DNA of 64,000 nucleotides from Jejuia sp. UBA6058 (GCA_002428965.1 DIYI01000012.1:794475-858474), one strand, 5' to 3'; numbered from the stretch's first letter, positions 34,047 to 43,371 are shown. The notes: generated from the sequence alone by a model not told the origin. Numbers and translations: made by a program.

Positions 34047-35078
34047 ATGCTTGGGAGTTTTGCAGTTTTACGAAAACAAAGTTTATTAGGTGACGCCATT
34101 TCTCATGCAGCACTTTCTGGTATTGCTATTGCTTTTTTGCTGACGGGTGCCAAAGACACAAACGTACTTTTGTTAGGTGCCTTAATAAGCGGACTAATTG
34201 GTACATTTTGGATTCGTGGCATTATCAAAAAAACACATTTAAAATCAGATACTGCTTTAGGTTTAATCCTTTCCCTATTTTTTGGTTTTGGTATATTGTT
34301 GCTCACCTTTATTCAAAAACAACCAAACGCTAATCAAGCAGGGTTAGATAAATATTTATTCGGACAAGCAGCAACTTTAGTGGAAAGCGATGTATGGATG
34401 ATGGCCATCATTACTGGTATTTGTCTGTTTGTACTTTTATTGTTTTGGAAAGAGTTTAAAATCCTTCTGTTTGATGCAGACTATACAAAAACATTAGGCT
34501 TTAACACCAAAACTATTGATATTCTCATTACCAGTTTTATCGTTTTAGCTATTGTATTAGGACTACAAACTGTCGGTGTAGTATTAATGAGTGCTATGTT
34601 ATTAGCACCTGCTGCAGCTGCAAGACAATGGACCAATAGCCTTAGCGTAATGGTATTTCTTTCAGCTATGTTTGGGGCATTTTCTGGGGTTTTTGGAACT
34701 GCTGTTAGTGCAACTCAAAACAATTTATCAACGGGACCAGTGATAGTTATTATCGCAAGTGTATTTGTTTTAGTGTCTTTTATTTTTTCACCAAGTAGAG
34801 GTTTATTATTTAAACAGATTAGATTTATAAAAAATAGACGTGACTTAAAGCTGCATAAAACTTTGGCGTTCATGTATAACATAGTTGAAAGTCATGATAA
34901 CATCTCGCATCCCCACGCCATTAAAATCTTGAATAACTTTCAAGGGTATACCAAAAGTACACTTCAAAAATTAGTGAGTAAAAATTATGTGACTCTTGAT
35001 GGCAATATGTGGAGTTTAACGGAAGAAGGCTTTAATGCAGCCTCTAATTTATATAATCAACAGAATAACAATGACTAG
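34047..35078 (+). CDS. Metal ABC transporter permease (TroC-like) with winged-helix tail; 5' end damaged
   Basis: This ABC-3-type permease has conserved RKQSLLGDAISHAALSGIAIAF and LLAPAAAARQWTN. After the last membrane helix comes an 80-residue winged-helix-like tail (about residues 270-343) with LQKLVSKNYVTLDG and SLTEEG, similar to DtxR-family N-domains. The coding frame clearly continues upstream (DLQEYIKLVFTDYTLRT) to 33942, but those 35 codons contain no ATG, GTG or TTG. The first usable start is therefore 34047, inside the first membrane helix. The start was apparently lost at the edge of the upstream cassette. Confidence 0.8.
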   Translation: MLGSFAVLRKQSLLGDAISHAALSGIAIAFLLTGAKDTNVLLLGALISGLIGTFWIRGIIKKTHLKSDTALGLILSLFFGFGILLLTFIQKQPNANQAGLDKYLFGQAATLVESDVWMMAIITGICLFVLLLFWKEFKILLFDADYTKTLGFNTKTIDILITSFIVLAIVLGLQTVGVVLMSAMLLAPAAAARQWTNSLSVMVFLSAMFGAFSGVFGTAVSATQNNLSTGPVIVIIASVFVLVSFIFSPSRGLLFKQIRFIKNRRDLKLHKTLAFMYNIVESHDNISHPHAIKILNNFQGYTKSTLQKLVSKNYVTLDGNMWSLTEEGFNAASNLYNQQNNND

Positions 35079-36231
35079 TGCTCAATTCGAAATACAACTC
35101 ATTGCTAGTTTAGTTGCTATAGCTTGCGCCATTCCTGGAACTTTTTTGGTACTTCGGAAAATGGCCATGATAAGTGATGCTATAAGTCATTCTATTTTGC
35201 CAGGAATCGTTATTGGCTTTTTCATCACTCAAGATTTGAATTCGCCGCTACTTATTATTCTAGCTGCTTTAACTGGTATTTTAACCGTGGTTTTGGTAGA
35301 GTACATTCAAAAAACAGGTTTGGTTAAAGAGGACACCGCAATTGGTTTGGTGTTTCCTGCATTGTTTAGTATTGGAGTAATCATGATTGCAAAAAATGCT
35401 AATGATGTGCACTTGGATGTTGACGCAGTATTACTCGGTGAATTAGCTTTTGCGCCTTTTGATAGATTACTCATTTCGGGAGTTGATGTCGGTCCAAAAT
35501 CTTTATGGATTATCGGCAGTATTTTATTGATCACTATCGGACTTTTATTTGCCTTTTTTAAAGAACTTAAAGTAAGTACGTTTGATGCTGGTTTAGCAGC
35601 CTCACTAGGTTTTTCACCAGTAGTTTTACATTACGGATTAATGACCGTTTCCTCTATAACCACCGTTGGTGCTTTTGATGCTGTAGGTGCTATTTTAGTT
35701 GTGGCTTTGATGATTGCTCCCGCAGCAACAGCCTATTTATTAACCAATGAACTAAAACGCATGCTCATCTTCGCTATTTGCTTCGGCGTGTTTAGCGCCA
35801 TTTCTGGATATTGGGTGGCGCATTGGCTAGATGCTTCCATTGCTGGGTCTATTACTACTATGCTCGGGTTGTTGTTTTTAGGTGTTTATCTTTTTGCTCC
35901 AAATAAAGGAATTATTGCTGTTATGTATCGCGAAAAGCAACAACGTACCGAAGTGTCACTCCTTACCTTTTTACTACATTTAAAAAGCCATACTGAGGAA
36001 CGTGAACGTCATGTAAATCATCTTAATGAACATATCAATTGGCAAAAGGTACGCTCTAAAACAGTTTTGGATTTGGCTTTAAAAAACAACATGATTCAAC
36101 TGAATAAAAATATTGTGTCCTTAACTGAAAAAGGTGAAGATTTCACCTCAAAAGCTATCGATTATATTATTACAAATGAAGACGCTCAGATTGAAGATAT
36201 GAAAGATGACTTCTTTTTGTTTAGGGGGTAA
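35071..36231 (+). CDS. Metal ABC transporter permease (TroD-like) with winged-helix tail
   Basis: The protein has 386 residues from the ATG at 35071, which overlaps the stop of the first permease by eight bases. The ABC-3 core carries RKMAMISDAISHSILPGIVIGF and LMIAPAATAYLLTN. From about residue 285 a second soluble winged-helix-like tail follows (VRSKTVLDLALKNNMIQL ... VSLTEKGEDF). A permease fused to a DtxR-like domain is known from Chlamydia YtgCR. Here both permeases carry such a tail, in addition to a separate repressor gene. Confidence 0.88.
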   Translation: MTSAQFEIQLIASLVAIACAIPGTFLVLRKMAMISDAISHSILPGIVIGFFITQDLNSPLLIILAALTGILTVVLVEYIQKTGLVKEDTAIGLVFPALFSIGVIMIAKNANDVHLDVDAVLLGELAFAPFDRLLISGVDVGPKSLWIIGSILLITIGLLFAFFKELKVSTFDAGLAASLGFSPVVLHYGLMTVSSITTVGAFDAVGAILVVALMIAPAATAYLLTNELKRMLIFAICFGVFSAISGYWVAHWLDASIAGSITTMLGLLFLGVYLFAPNKGIIAVMYREKQQRTEVSLLTFLLHLKSHTEERERHVNHLNEHINWQKVRSKTVLDLALKNNMIQLNKNIVSLTEKGEDFTSKAIDYIITNEDAQIEDMKDDFFLFRG

Positions 36232-36233
36232 TT

Positions 36234-36593
36234 ATGGCAAAACACAACGAACTTGGTAAAAAAGGCGAACAGCTGGCAGTAGACTTTCTTCTAAAAAAAG
36301 ATTATGATATTGTTGAACGCAACTACCGCTTTGAAAAAGCCGAAGTAGATATTATTGCCCAAAAAGGAGATGTTCTAGCCATTATTGAAGTAAAAACAAG
36401 ATCAACTACAGATTTTGGAGACCCTCAAGATTTTGTAAAACCAAAGCAAATAAAAAACCTGGTTAAAGCGGTAGATGAATATGTTAGCGTTAACGATTTA
36501 GATGTGGAGGTGCGTTTTGATATTATCGCAATCGTAAAAGAAAAGGAAGGCTATAATATTGAGCATTTGGAAAATGCCTTTTATCATTTTTAA
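36234..36593 (+). CDS. YraN-family endonuclease-like protein
   Basis: This 119-residue UPF0102 protein has the PD-(D/E)XK-like nuclease fold. The motifs LGKKGEQLAVDFLLKKDYDIVERN, EVDIIA and IEVKTRS are the family signature. The cellular role is not settled. It begins two bases after the second permease and may ride on that transcript. Confidence 0.9.
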   Translation: MAKHNELGKKGEQLAVDFLLKKDYDIVERNYRFEKAEVDIIAQKGDVLAIIEVKTRSTTDFGDPQDFVKPKQIKNLVKAVDEYVSVNDLDVEVRFDIIAIVKEKEGYNIEHLENAFYHF

Positions 36594-36629
36594 TGAGATC
36601 TAGAAACAAGTACGTGATGACAGGACAAT

Positions 36630-37994
36630 TTACTTATCCTCTTTATCTGACGGCTCTTCAGTTTCAAAGAAAGACTTCAATCCCTCAAAATCCTCTGGTT
36701 TAGCGGTTATTTCTTTATTCTTATTTAATATAAAATAGGTTGGAGTTGCAGTTACACCATAATTGTTTCCTATTTCGTTGTCCCATTTGCCTTCACCGTA
36801 TACATGTAAAAAGTTAGGGAAATCATAGGTTAAGGTTTTCCAACCATAAGGATCATCTTCCAAACCTATTGCTATTACTTGTAGCTTTCCTTCTTCCAAG
36901 GTTTCAGTAAACTTATGCAACTCTGGGATTTCTTTTAAACAATGTGAGCAACTACTGCTCCAAAAGGCCACGATATAATTTTCGGCACTATCAAGTTTAC
37001 TCAATAATGTTTTTGTTGTTTCCTTCTCCTCAGAGATTTCAATAGAAAAATCAGGAGCTTTCATTCCAATAGAAGTATTTTGGTATAATAATAACGCTTG
37101 CAACAATTGTTGGTCGTTCAACTTAACCGATAGGTCCATCAAATAGTTTTCTGCAATAAAATTAGCAACAGATTCTAGCTTCAAATCCACCATCTGCTCC
37201 CATAAATCAGTAAACAAAGATTTTTTAACCTCATCTGGGGCACCCTTCATTCTATCACTAAAAACTTCAATATTTCTTTTATAATCAGCTTCCTCGTTTC
37301 CGTTGTTAGAAGACATCCCAAATACGTAATTCAACATACGTTCCGTTAGAAATTTAGAACGCTGCAACACCTCATTATTAAAATCTACATGGTCAAAATA
37401 ATGAGTCTTAAGGCCTTTTACATAAGTTGCAACATCTACCGATGTTTCCGGTATAAACGGACTGTTTGCTTTTATAAAATGTGAAGCTATAGTCCCTTTT
37501 GATGCTTCCTGAAAACCATGTTGTGTTTCGCGCTGGGTTTTAAAAATTGAGGCTAATGCTAAGGTGTCTTTTGCCTCGTTTTTGTCCCTATAATAATTAC
37601 TAATACTGTTTGTAATCATCAACATGCTGTTGGTGTAAGATTCCAGTAGTTTATTTTCCCTTGAAGCTAAAAATTCTACACCTGTTTCTGAATTGAATTT
37701 TAATTCCACATCCTCTTCTTCATTGTAAATCACATCAAAATTATATTCCTCTTGAGGAACAGCATACGTAATACGATACATGCCTTTTGTTACTGTAGAA
37801 TCTAGAGGGATTTCAAAACTACCATCAGCAGCAATTGGTGCATTTGTGATGTAGTTGGAATGTGTTGGTTCCACTTTATAGAGCAATGCAATTTCATACT
37901 CACCGGAAGGCAGAAACTTTCCCTTGATAACGTGCTGTCCAACACATACAATGGGCACAAAAAGAAGAGATAATAATAAAGATTTTAATTTCAT
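36630..37994 (-). CDS. TlpA-like thioredoxin protein with DUF4369-type N-domain
   Basis: The 454-residue exported protein has a signal peptide ending CVGQ. A beta-rich DUF4369-type domain lies at about residues 20-110, followed by a long helical middle. The C-terminal thioredoxin domain has active site CSHC in WSSSCSHCLKEIPELHKF and cis-Pro TPTYFIL. Such proteins act in periplasmic redox maintenance or surface polysaccharide-related processes. A palindromic repeat lies just upstream of the start. The substrate is unknown. Confidence 0.83.
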   Translation of the reverse strand: MKLKSLLLSLLFVPIVCVGQHVIKGKFLPSGEYEIALLYKVEPTHSNYITNAPIAADGSFEIPLDSTVTKGMYRITYAVPQEEYNFDVIYNEEEDVELKFNSETGVEFLASRENKLLESYTNSMLMITNSISNYYRDKNEAKDTLALASIFKTQRETQHGFQEASKGTIASHFIKANSPFIPETSVDVATYVKGLKTHYFDHVDFNNEVLQRSKFLTERMLNYVFGMSSNNGNEEADYKRNIEVFSDRMKGAPDEVKKSLFTDLWEQMVDLKLESVANFIAENYLMDLSVKLNDQQLLQALLLYQNTSIGMKAPDFSIEISEEKETTKTLLSKLDSAENYIVAFWSSSCSHCLKEIPELHKFTETLEEGKLQVIAIGLEDDPYGWKTLTYDFPNFLHVYGEGKWDNEIGNNYGVTATPTYFILNKNKEITAKPEDFEGLKSFFETEEPSDKEDK

Positions 37995-38000
37995 TTTTAT

Positions 38001-38027
38001 AGATTCTGAATCAAGTTCAGAATGACA
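38001..38027. repeat. Dispersed palindromic repeat (single arm)
   Basis: AGATTCTGAATCAAGTTCAG followed by AATGACA is one arm of the repeat seen at 28128-28224 and 50845-50925. It lies upstream of the thioredoxin-like gene. Confidence 0.5.
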
Positions 38028-38058
38028 ATACTTGTTATGTTTTTAACTATTTCAATAA

Positions 38059-41000
38059 TTAAGCCACAATAGGCTGCAATGCTTCTAGGGCTTGTTTTAC
38101 CGATGTTATGTTTTCAAAAGTGAGTAATAATCGTAATCCATTTCTTGTTTGTTTTTCCTTCATCTTACACGCTTGCGGATGTGTTTGTACAAACTGCAAC
38201 ACCTTGGTAAAATTCGGACTTTGATAAAAACTACTTTGTTGATCGTTGATAAAGTAACCTATGAATTTCTTTTGTTTCATGATTACTTTTTCAAAACCTA
38301 TTTTAGTAGCTAACCACTTAATTTGGACACTATTTAATAAATCGGTCACTTGCTTGGGTAACTCTCCAAAACGATCTACAAGTTCAGCTTCAAATTTTGC
38401 CAATTCTTCTTGTGTTTTTAAGTTATTTAGCTGCGTGTACAAATTTAAACGTTCTGCAATATTATTTACGTAACTATCTGGAAATAAAAGTTCAAAATCT
38501 GTATCAATGGTCACATCTTTCACGTAGACCCTATCTTCACCTTCATCTTTATATAGGTCTTTAAACTCATTTTCTTTGAGTTCTTCAATGGCTTCATTTA
38601 GAATTTTTTGGTAGGTATCAAATCCTATTTCATTAATAAATCCACTTTGTTCGCCACCCAATAAATCACCTGCACCACGAATTTCTAAATCCTTCATAGC
38701 AATATTAAAACCACTTCCCAACTCGGTAAACTGCTCTAAAGCCGTGATACGTTTTCTTGCATCCTCAGTCATTGCTGAATACTCGGGTGTAATAAAATAA
38801 CAGAATGCTTTTTTGTTACTTCGCCCCACACGTCCACGCATTTGATGCAAATCACTCAATCCAAAATTATTGGCATTATTGATGAAAATAGTATTTGCAT
38901 TTGGTACGTCCAGTCCACTTTCAACTATTGTTGTACTCACCAAAACATCAAAACCACCATCCATAAATTGCAACATCAAACTTTCTAGTTTTTTACCTTC
39001 CATTTGTCCATGACCAATGGCAATTTTAGCATCGGGCACCAAACGTTGTAACATGCCTGCTACTTCCTTTATATTTTCAATACGATTATGAATAAAGAAG
39101 ACCTGTCCGCCACGTTGAATTTCATAACTAATCGCATCACGAATCGTCTCTTCATTAAAGCGAATCACATGGCTTTCGATAGGATATCGATTTGGTGGAG
39201 GCGTGGTAATTACTGATAAATCCCGCGCTGCCATTAAGCTAAACTGCAATGTTCTTGGAATTGGAGTAGCAGTCAAAGTTAAGACATCAACGTTTTCTTT
39301 TAACGTTTTTAATTTTTCCTTTACGGCGACACCAAATTTCTGTTCTTCATCAACAATCAATAACCCTAAATCTTTAAATTTTACATTTTTATTGACGAGT
39401 TGATGTGTGCCGATAATGATATCTACTTTTCCTTCTGATAAGGCTTCTAAAGTTTCTCGTTTCTGTTTTGCGGTTCTAAAGCGATTCACGTAATCTACTA
39501 CCACAGGAAAATCTTTTAACCGCTGTCTAAAGGTTCTGGAATGTTGATACGCCAATATAGTTGTTGGTACCAAAACTGCAACCTGTTTACCATTATCAAC
39601 CGCTTTAAAAGCAGCGCGAATAGCCACTTCGGTTTTTCCGAAACCAACATCACCACAAATGAGTCTATCCATGGGGCGTTCACTTTCCATATCGGCTTTT
39701 ATATCTGCGGTTGCCGTACTTTGGTCAGGTGTGTCTTCGTAAATAAAAGAAGCTTCCAACTCGTGCTGCATGTAGCTGTCTGGATTGTACTGAAAGCCTT
39801 TTTGGGTTTTACGCTTCGCGTAGAGTTTTATTAAATTGAAGGCAACGTGTTTTACCCGGGCTTTTGTTTTTTGCTTTAAGGTTTTCCACGCATTACTACC
39901 AAGCTTATAAATCTTTGGAGGCTTCCCATCCTTTCCATTAAACTTGGTGATTTTATGAAGGGAATGAATACTTAAATACAATACGTCACGCTCTCCATAA
40001 ATCAATTTGATAGCTTCCTGCTTTTTACCTTCAACATCAATTTTCTGCAATCCACCAAAACGCCCAATACCATGATCGATATGCGTCACGTAATCGCCAA
40101 TATCTAAATTAGTCAGTTCTTTTAAAGTGATAGCTTGCTTTTTGGCATAACCATTCTTCAATTGGAATTTATGGTAACGTTCAAATATTTGATGGTCGGT
40201 GTAGCAAACTATTTTATTATCATGATCTAAAAAGCCTTGATGTAGCGATAGAATTACCGTTTGATACTCTTTCACATCCAGCTGCGCATCGTCAAAAATA
40301 TCATGGAAGCGTTTGGCTTGTTGTTCACTTACACAGGCGATATAGTTGGTGTAACCCTTATCATGGTTTGCGTTTAAATCTTCAATTAATAGATTGAATT
40401 GTTTGTTGAATGCGGGTTGGGGCGTGGTGTTAAAGGCAACAATGTTGCCAGATGAATTAGTAAAAAATGATTCGGAACCAAACTCTAAAATTGAAAAATC
40501 TAAAAGCTGCTTTTTGAGTAATTCTGAATTACAAAACAATTCATGAGGTTGTGCATGTTTGATATCTTCTGAAAGTTCAGCGAATGCTTCTTCTGCTTTT
40601 CCATAAAAATCATCAATTCTTGAAAAGAGTAAATTAGCATTCTTTAAACCAATTACTGTTTTTTGGGCAATGTATTTAAGGAAGCTTTGGCGTTTTTCTT
40701 CAATCAACTTATTCGCCACGTTAGGAATAATATAGATTTTTTTAATCTGCTCAACCGAAAGTTGTGTTTCAACATCAAACGTTCTTATGGAATCTACCTC
40801 ATCACCAAAAAATTCAATACGATAAGGTTCGTCATGCGAAAATGAGAACACATCTACAATACCACCACGAACAGAAAACTCTCCAGGTTCGGTAACAAAA
40901 TCTACACGTTTAAACTTGTATTCAAACAAGACTTCATTTACAAAATCGATGGATACATTATCTCCAATACCAACCTTCAAAGTGTTTCTTTCAAGCTCTT

Positions 41001-41406
41001 TTCTCGTAACTACTTGCTCAAATAAGGCATCTGGATAGGTAACGATTATCGCTGGTTTTTTTTGCGAATTAATACGGTTTAACACCTCGGCACGTAAAAG
41101 TACATTCGCATTATCGGTTTCCTCTATATCATAAGGTCTACGGTAACTTCCAGGATAGAACAACACATCCTTTTCAGATAACAATTGTTCTAAATCATTT
41201 AGGTAGTGAGCCGCTTCTTCTTTATCGTTAAACACCAAAAGAAAGGGTTTTTGGGCTTCTTTAAATATGGATGCTGTTACAAATGAAAAAGACGAACCTA
41301 CTAGTCCTTTTACGTGTGTTTTAGATTGGTTTTGGGCAATAGCATTCTGCAGATTTTGCGTTTGCAAAGCCTGTAGATAGGTTTGAGAGATAAGGGATTT
41401 ACTCAC
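38059..41406 (-). CDS. mfd: Transcription-repair coupling factor
   Basis: The 1115-residue protein has the Mfd domain order: UvrB-like N-terminal domains (PGSYRRPYDIEET), the RNA polymerase-interaction domain (LDIGDYVTHIDHGIGRFGGL) and an SF2 translocase with Walker A GDVGFGKTE, DEEQ box IVDEEQKFG and TATPIPRTL. The TRG motif and C-terminal UvrA-binding domain follow. Mfd removes stalled RNA polymerase and recruits UvrA. Length and motifs are complete. The gene is monocistronic. Confidence 0.97.
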   Translation of the reverse strand: MSKSLISQTYLQALQTQNLQNAIAQNQSKTHVKGLVGSSFSFVTASIFKEAQKPFLLVFNDKEEAAHYLNDLEQLLSEKDVLFYPGSYRRPYDIEETDNANVLLRAEVLNRINSQKKPAIIVTYPDALFEQVVTRKELERNTLKVGIGDNVSIDFVNEVLFEYKFKRVDFVTEPGEFSVRGGIVDVFSFSHDEPYRIEFFGDEVDSIRTFDVETQLSVEQIKKIYIIPNVANKLIEEKRQSFLKYIAQKTVIGLKNANLLFSRIDDFYGKAEEAFAELSEDIKHAQPHELFCNSELLKKQLLDFSILEFGSESFFTNSSGNIVAFNTTPQPAFNKQFNLLIEDLNANHDKGYTNYIACVSEQQAKRFHDIFDDAQLDVKEYQTVILSLHQGFLDHDNKIVCYTDHQIFERYHKFQLKNGYAKKQAITLKELTNLDIGDYVTHIDHGIGRFGGLQKIDVEGKKQEAIKLIYGERDVLYLSIHSLHKITKFNGKDGKPPKIYKLGSNAWKTLKQKTKARVKHVAFNLIKLYAKRKTQKGFQYNPDSYMQHELEASFIYEDTPDQSTATADIKADMESERPMDRLICGDVGFGKTEVAIRAAFKAVDNGKQVAVLVPTTILAYQHSRTFRQRLKDFPVVVDYVNRFRTAKQKRETLEALSEGKVDIIIGTHQLVNKNVKFKDLGLLIVDEEQKFGVAVKEKLKTLKENVDVLTLTATPIPRTLQFSLMAARDLSVITTPPPNRYPIESHVIRFNEETIRDAISYEIQRGGQVFFIHNRIENIKEVAGMLQRLVPDAKIAIGHGQMEGKKLESLMLQFMDGGFDVLVSTTIVESGLDVPNANTIFINNANNFGLSDLHQMRGRVGRSNKKAFCYFITPEYSAMTEDARKRITALEQFTELGSGFNIAMKDLEIRGAGDLLGGEQSGFINEIGFDTYQKILNEAIEELKENEFKDLYKDEGEDRVYVKDVTIDTDFELLFPDSYVNNIAERLNLYTQLNNLKTQEELAKFEAELVDRFGELPKQVTDLLNSVQIKWLATKIGFEKVIMKQKKFIGYFINDQQSSFYQSPNFTKVLQFVQTHPQACKMKEKQTRNGLRLLLTFENITSVKQALEALQPIVA

Positions 41407-41514
41407 CTATTTTTGTTTTGAGGTGCAAATATACATTAAAGATTATTTTAAAGTAACATAATAGGAATTTGATTCTGATTGATTAAGTTTGAATTAACGG
41501 ACATATTAAAAAAT

Positions 41515-42120
41515 ATGAAGAGCGTATTTTTCCTATTTGTAATTTTAACTCAGTCTTTTTTGTTTTCTCAAGATTTTATTAAGTCTACTGATTTTGAGTT
41601 TAAGTTTATTAAAGCAAAAATTGCCAAAGGCTCCAATTATTATTACGCCATAAAAACACCTAAGAACCACGATAAAATTCAAGTTAGATTTAAATTGAAA
41701 TCCCTGAAAGGCACTAAGGAAAGTTTTGACCCCAATAAACTTTATTTAGTTTCAGATGAACAAAAAATAAGAATTAGACCAATTGATGTAAGGTATAACT
41801 ACGGTGTCGGTATGATTTATATAGGATTTCAGTTTTTATCAGATAAAAAACTAACTGATAAAAACTTAGAAGGATGGATTTCGTATAAACCAGATGTTAG
41901 AGATACATTTGTTGATTTCAAACTTGAAAACTATGAGGATATTTGCCACCAAATCAATTTTGGAACGAAAAAAGGCCCTCACTTTATTTCTCCGTATTTA
42001 GATCACGAAGCTCTTAAATCTTGTAAATTAGATATCTATTTTTCTGTCCCAGAAAATTCGTTAAGAAGAGGCAAAGTTTTTTATGGAAAGACTTTAATAT
42101 CGAATTTTAATCTAAAATAA
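41515..42120 (+). CDS. Secreted hypothetical protein
   Basis: The protein has 201 residues from the ATG at 41515 (MKSVFFLFVILTQSFLFSQ), which begins the signal peptide; the longer frame has no export signal. The mature part is Lys-rich, beta-type, with NKLYLVSDEQKIRIRPIDVR. No family recognised. It probably resides in the periplasm or outer membrane. Confidence 0.6.
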   Translation: MKSVFFLFVILTQSFLFSQDFIKSTDFEFKFIKAKIAKGSNYYYAIKTPKNHDKIQVRFKLKSLKGTKESFDPNKLYLVSDEQKIRIRPIDVRYNYGVGMIYIGFQFLSDKKLTDKNLEGWISYKPDVRDTFVDFKLENYEDICHQINFGTKKGPHFISPYLDHEALKSCKLDIYFSVPENSLRRGKVFYGKTLISNFNLK

Positions 42121-42140
42121 CTTTTAAGTTAAAATTATCT

Positions 42141-42237
42141 TCCGCGTTAGGAATTGAGGCATTTGTTGAAGCTCCCCGACGTAAGAGGGAGCGACTGCCG
42201 AAAGCTCGACCCGACCTAAGGGGGGAAACGCTCAAAA
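42141..42237 (+). repeat. Dispersed intergenic repeat (flavo-1-like), plus orientation
   Basis: The block from CCGCGTTAGGAATTGAGGC to GGGAAACGCTCAAA matches the family at 24418 and 46749. It is nearly identical over 60 bases to the copy at 63890-64000 on the other strand (TTGTTGAAGCTCCCCGACG, GGGAGCGACTGCCGAAAGC). Confidence 0.7.
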
Positions 42238-42274
42238 AATAAAGATTTCAATTTCGAATATTAAAAAAAAGATG

Positions 42275-42282
42275 TACGTTTG
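42275..42282 (+). promoter_or_regulatory. -7 promoter element TACGTTTG
   Basis: An exact TAnnTTTG match lies 23 bases before the TerB-like gene. No clear -33 TTG is seen. Confidence 0.55.
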
Positions 42283-42305
42283 CAGCACTAAAAAAGAGTA
42301 TATAT

Positions 42306-42737
42306 ATGTCGTTTTCAAGTTTATTTGATAGTGGTTTTAAGAAGCGTAATCAGAGTCATTTTGCGGCTATTGTTCGTGTGGCTATGGCTGATGGTGTGAT
42401 TACTGATGACGAGAGAACGTTTTTGGATAGGTTGGCGCATAGATTGGAGATTGGTGAGAATGCTTATAAAGCTATTTTAAAGGATTATAATTCGCACCCA
42501 ATTAATCCGCCAGTGTCTTACGACCAGCGTTTGGAACGTCTGTACGATTTAGTGCGTATGATTCATGTAGATACGATTACTGGAGAACCAGAAATAATGT
42601 TATTGAAGAAAATCGCTGTGGGACTTGGATTTCATGCGGTAAACGTAAAATACATCATCGACAAAGCATTAACTCTTGTGAGTAACGGTGCTGATTTAGA
42701 TGATTTTGTGGACCAAATAAAGAATATGAATAGATAA
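42306..42737 (+). CDS. TerB-family protein
   Basis: This 143-residue helical protein of the TerB superfamily has the acidic metal-site motif FAAIVRVAMADGVITDDERTFL near residues 19-40 and a paired later helix (IHVDTITGEPEIMLLKKIAVGLG). TerB proteins are cytoplasmic, metal-binding and linked to stress or phage-related systems, but the mechanism is unknown. It has its own promoter and terminator, so it is probably separate from the tRNA locus downstream. Confidence 0.85.
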   Translation: MSFSSLFDSGFKKRNQSHFAAIVRVAMADGVITDDERTFLDRLAHRLEIGENAYKAILKDYNSHPINPPVSYDQRLERLYDLVRMIHVDTITGEPEIMLLKKIAVGLGFHAVNVKYIIDKALTLVSNGADLDDFVDQIKNMNR

Positions 42738-42763
42738 AAATTTAGATATTCAATATAATTTAA

Positions 42764-42792
42764 AAGCGTCCAACATGTTGGACGCTTTTTTT
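42764..42792 (+). terminator. Rho-independent terminator
   Basis: The palindrome GCGTCCAACATGTTGGACGC (42766-42785) is followed by seven T. It ends the TerB-like transcript. Confidence 0.88.
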
Positions 42793-43002
42793 ATGGCCTA
42801 TAATGGGCATTTATTTAAATAAAAAATAAAATAATTTGATACAAAACTTTAGAAATTAAAATAGGAGGCATTGAGACGTAAGCAACTGGGAGACAAACTT
42901 TTGCTATTTAGCGTAACTATCTGTTGAAAAACGGACAGCCATTTTTATGTCTAAATTTTTATATAAGTAATTGATTTTCAATAAATTAAATTAAAATTTT
43001 AT
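42793..43002. other. Non-coding gap before the tRNA locus promoter
   Basis: It is AT-rich, and no gene, repeat or RNA was recognised. Confidence 0.4.
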
Positions 43003-43034
43003 TTGGAAGTTTAAAATATTCCACTTTATATTTG
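43003..43034 (+). promoter_or_regulatory. Strong Bacteroidota promoter (TTG - 21 bp - TATATTTG)
   Basis: TTG at 43003-43005 and TATATTTG at 43027-43034 are 21 bases apart, close to consensus. It is the only good promoter seen between the TerB terminator and the tRNA array, so it may drive the leader, the TPR gene and the array. Confidence 0.75.
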
Positions 43035-43088
43035 CAGGGCAGTTTTGAAAGAACGACTGCAAGAAATAATAATTAAAAACTATAAGCC

Positions 43089-43166
43089 ATGTTGAAGCAT
43101 TATATAGCATTTCAGGATTGGAGTTGTAACCCAGAGTTATGGCTCAGGCTTCGGTTTTTTCTGTAG
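43089..43166 (+). CDS. 25-residue leader peptide
   Basis: A short frame begins 55 bases after the -7 element. It encodes MLKHYIAFQDWSCNPELW and then LRLRFFL. It contains two Trp codons and ends in Phe-Phe-Leu. The last codons overlap the first strand of a hairpin that competes with a terminator, the layout of a translation-controlled attenuator. Whether it is translated is not shown. Confidence 0.5.
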   Translation: MLKHYIAFQDWSCNPELWLRLRFFL

Positions 43167-43218
43167 ATTACTTTCCAGAAAAAAATCCGAAGCACACAAA
43201 CTGTTTCGGATTTTTTTT
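43149..43218 (+). promoter_or_regulatory. Possible attenuator: competing antiterminator and terminator
   Basis: Strand 43149-43163 (CTTCGGTTTTTTCTG) can pair with 43176-43192 (CAGAAAAAAATCCGAAG). The second strand can instead pair, through AATCCGAA (43184-43191), with TTCGGATT (43205-43212), which is followed by T residues. The two structures exclude each other. The leader-peptide stop lies at the base of the first one. Confidence 0.55.
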
Positions 43219-43371
43219 ATTCAGCTTCCCGTTTTCACGGGAATGACAAATTCAAATGAAACCTCTAACGAGGAAATTTTTTAGAATTCTAGAGTACATC
43301 AAATCTGAATCGGTATTAGAAACATAGTATTCCTATGTCCTAAAGCCAAGTATCATTTAATTAAAAAAGAA

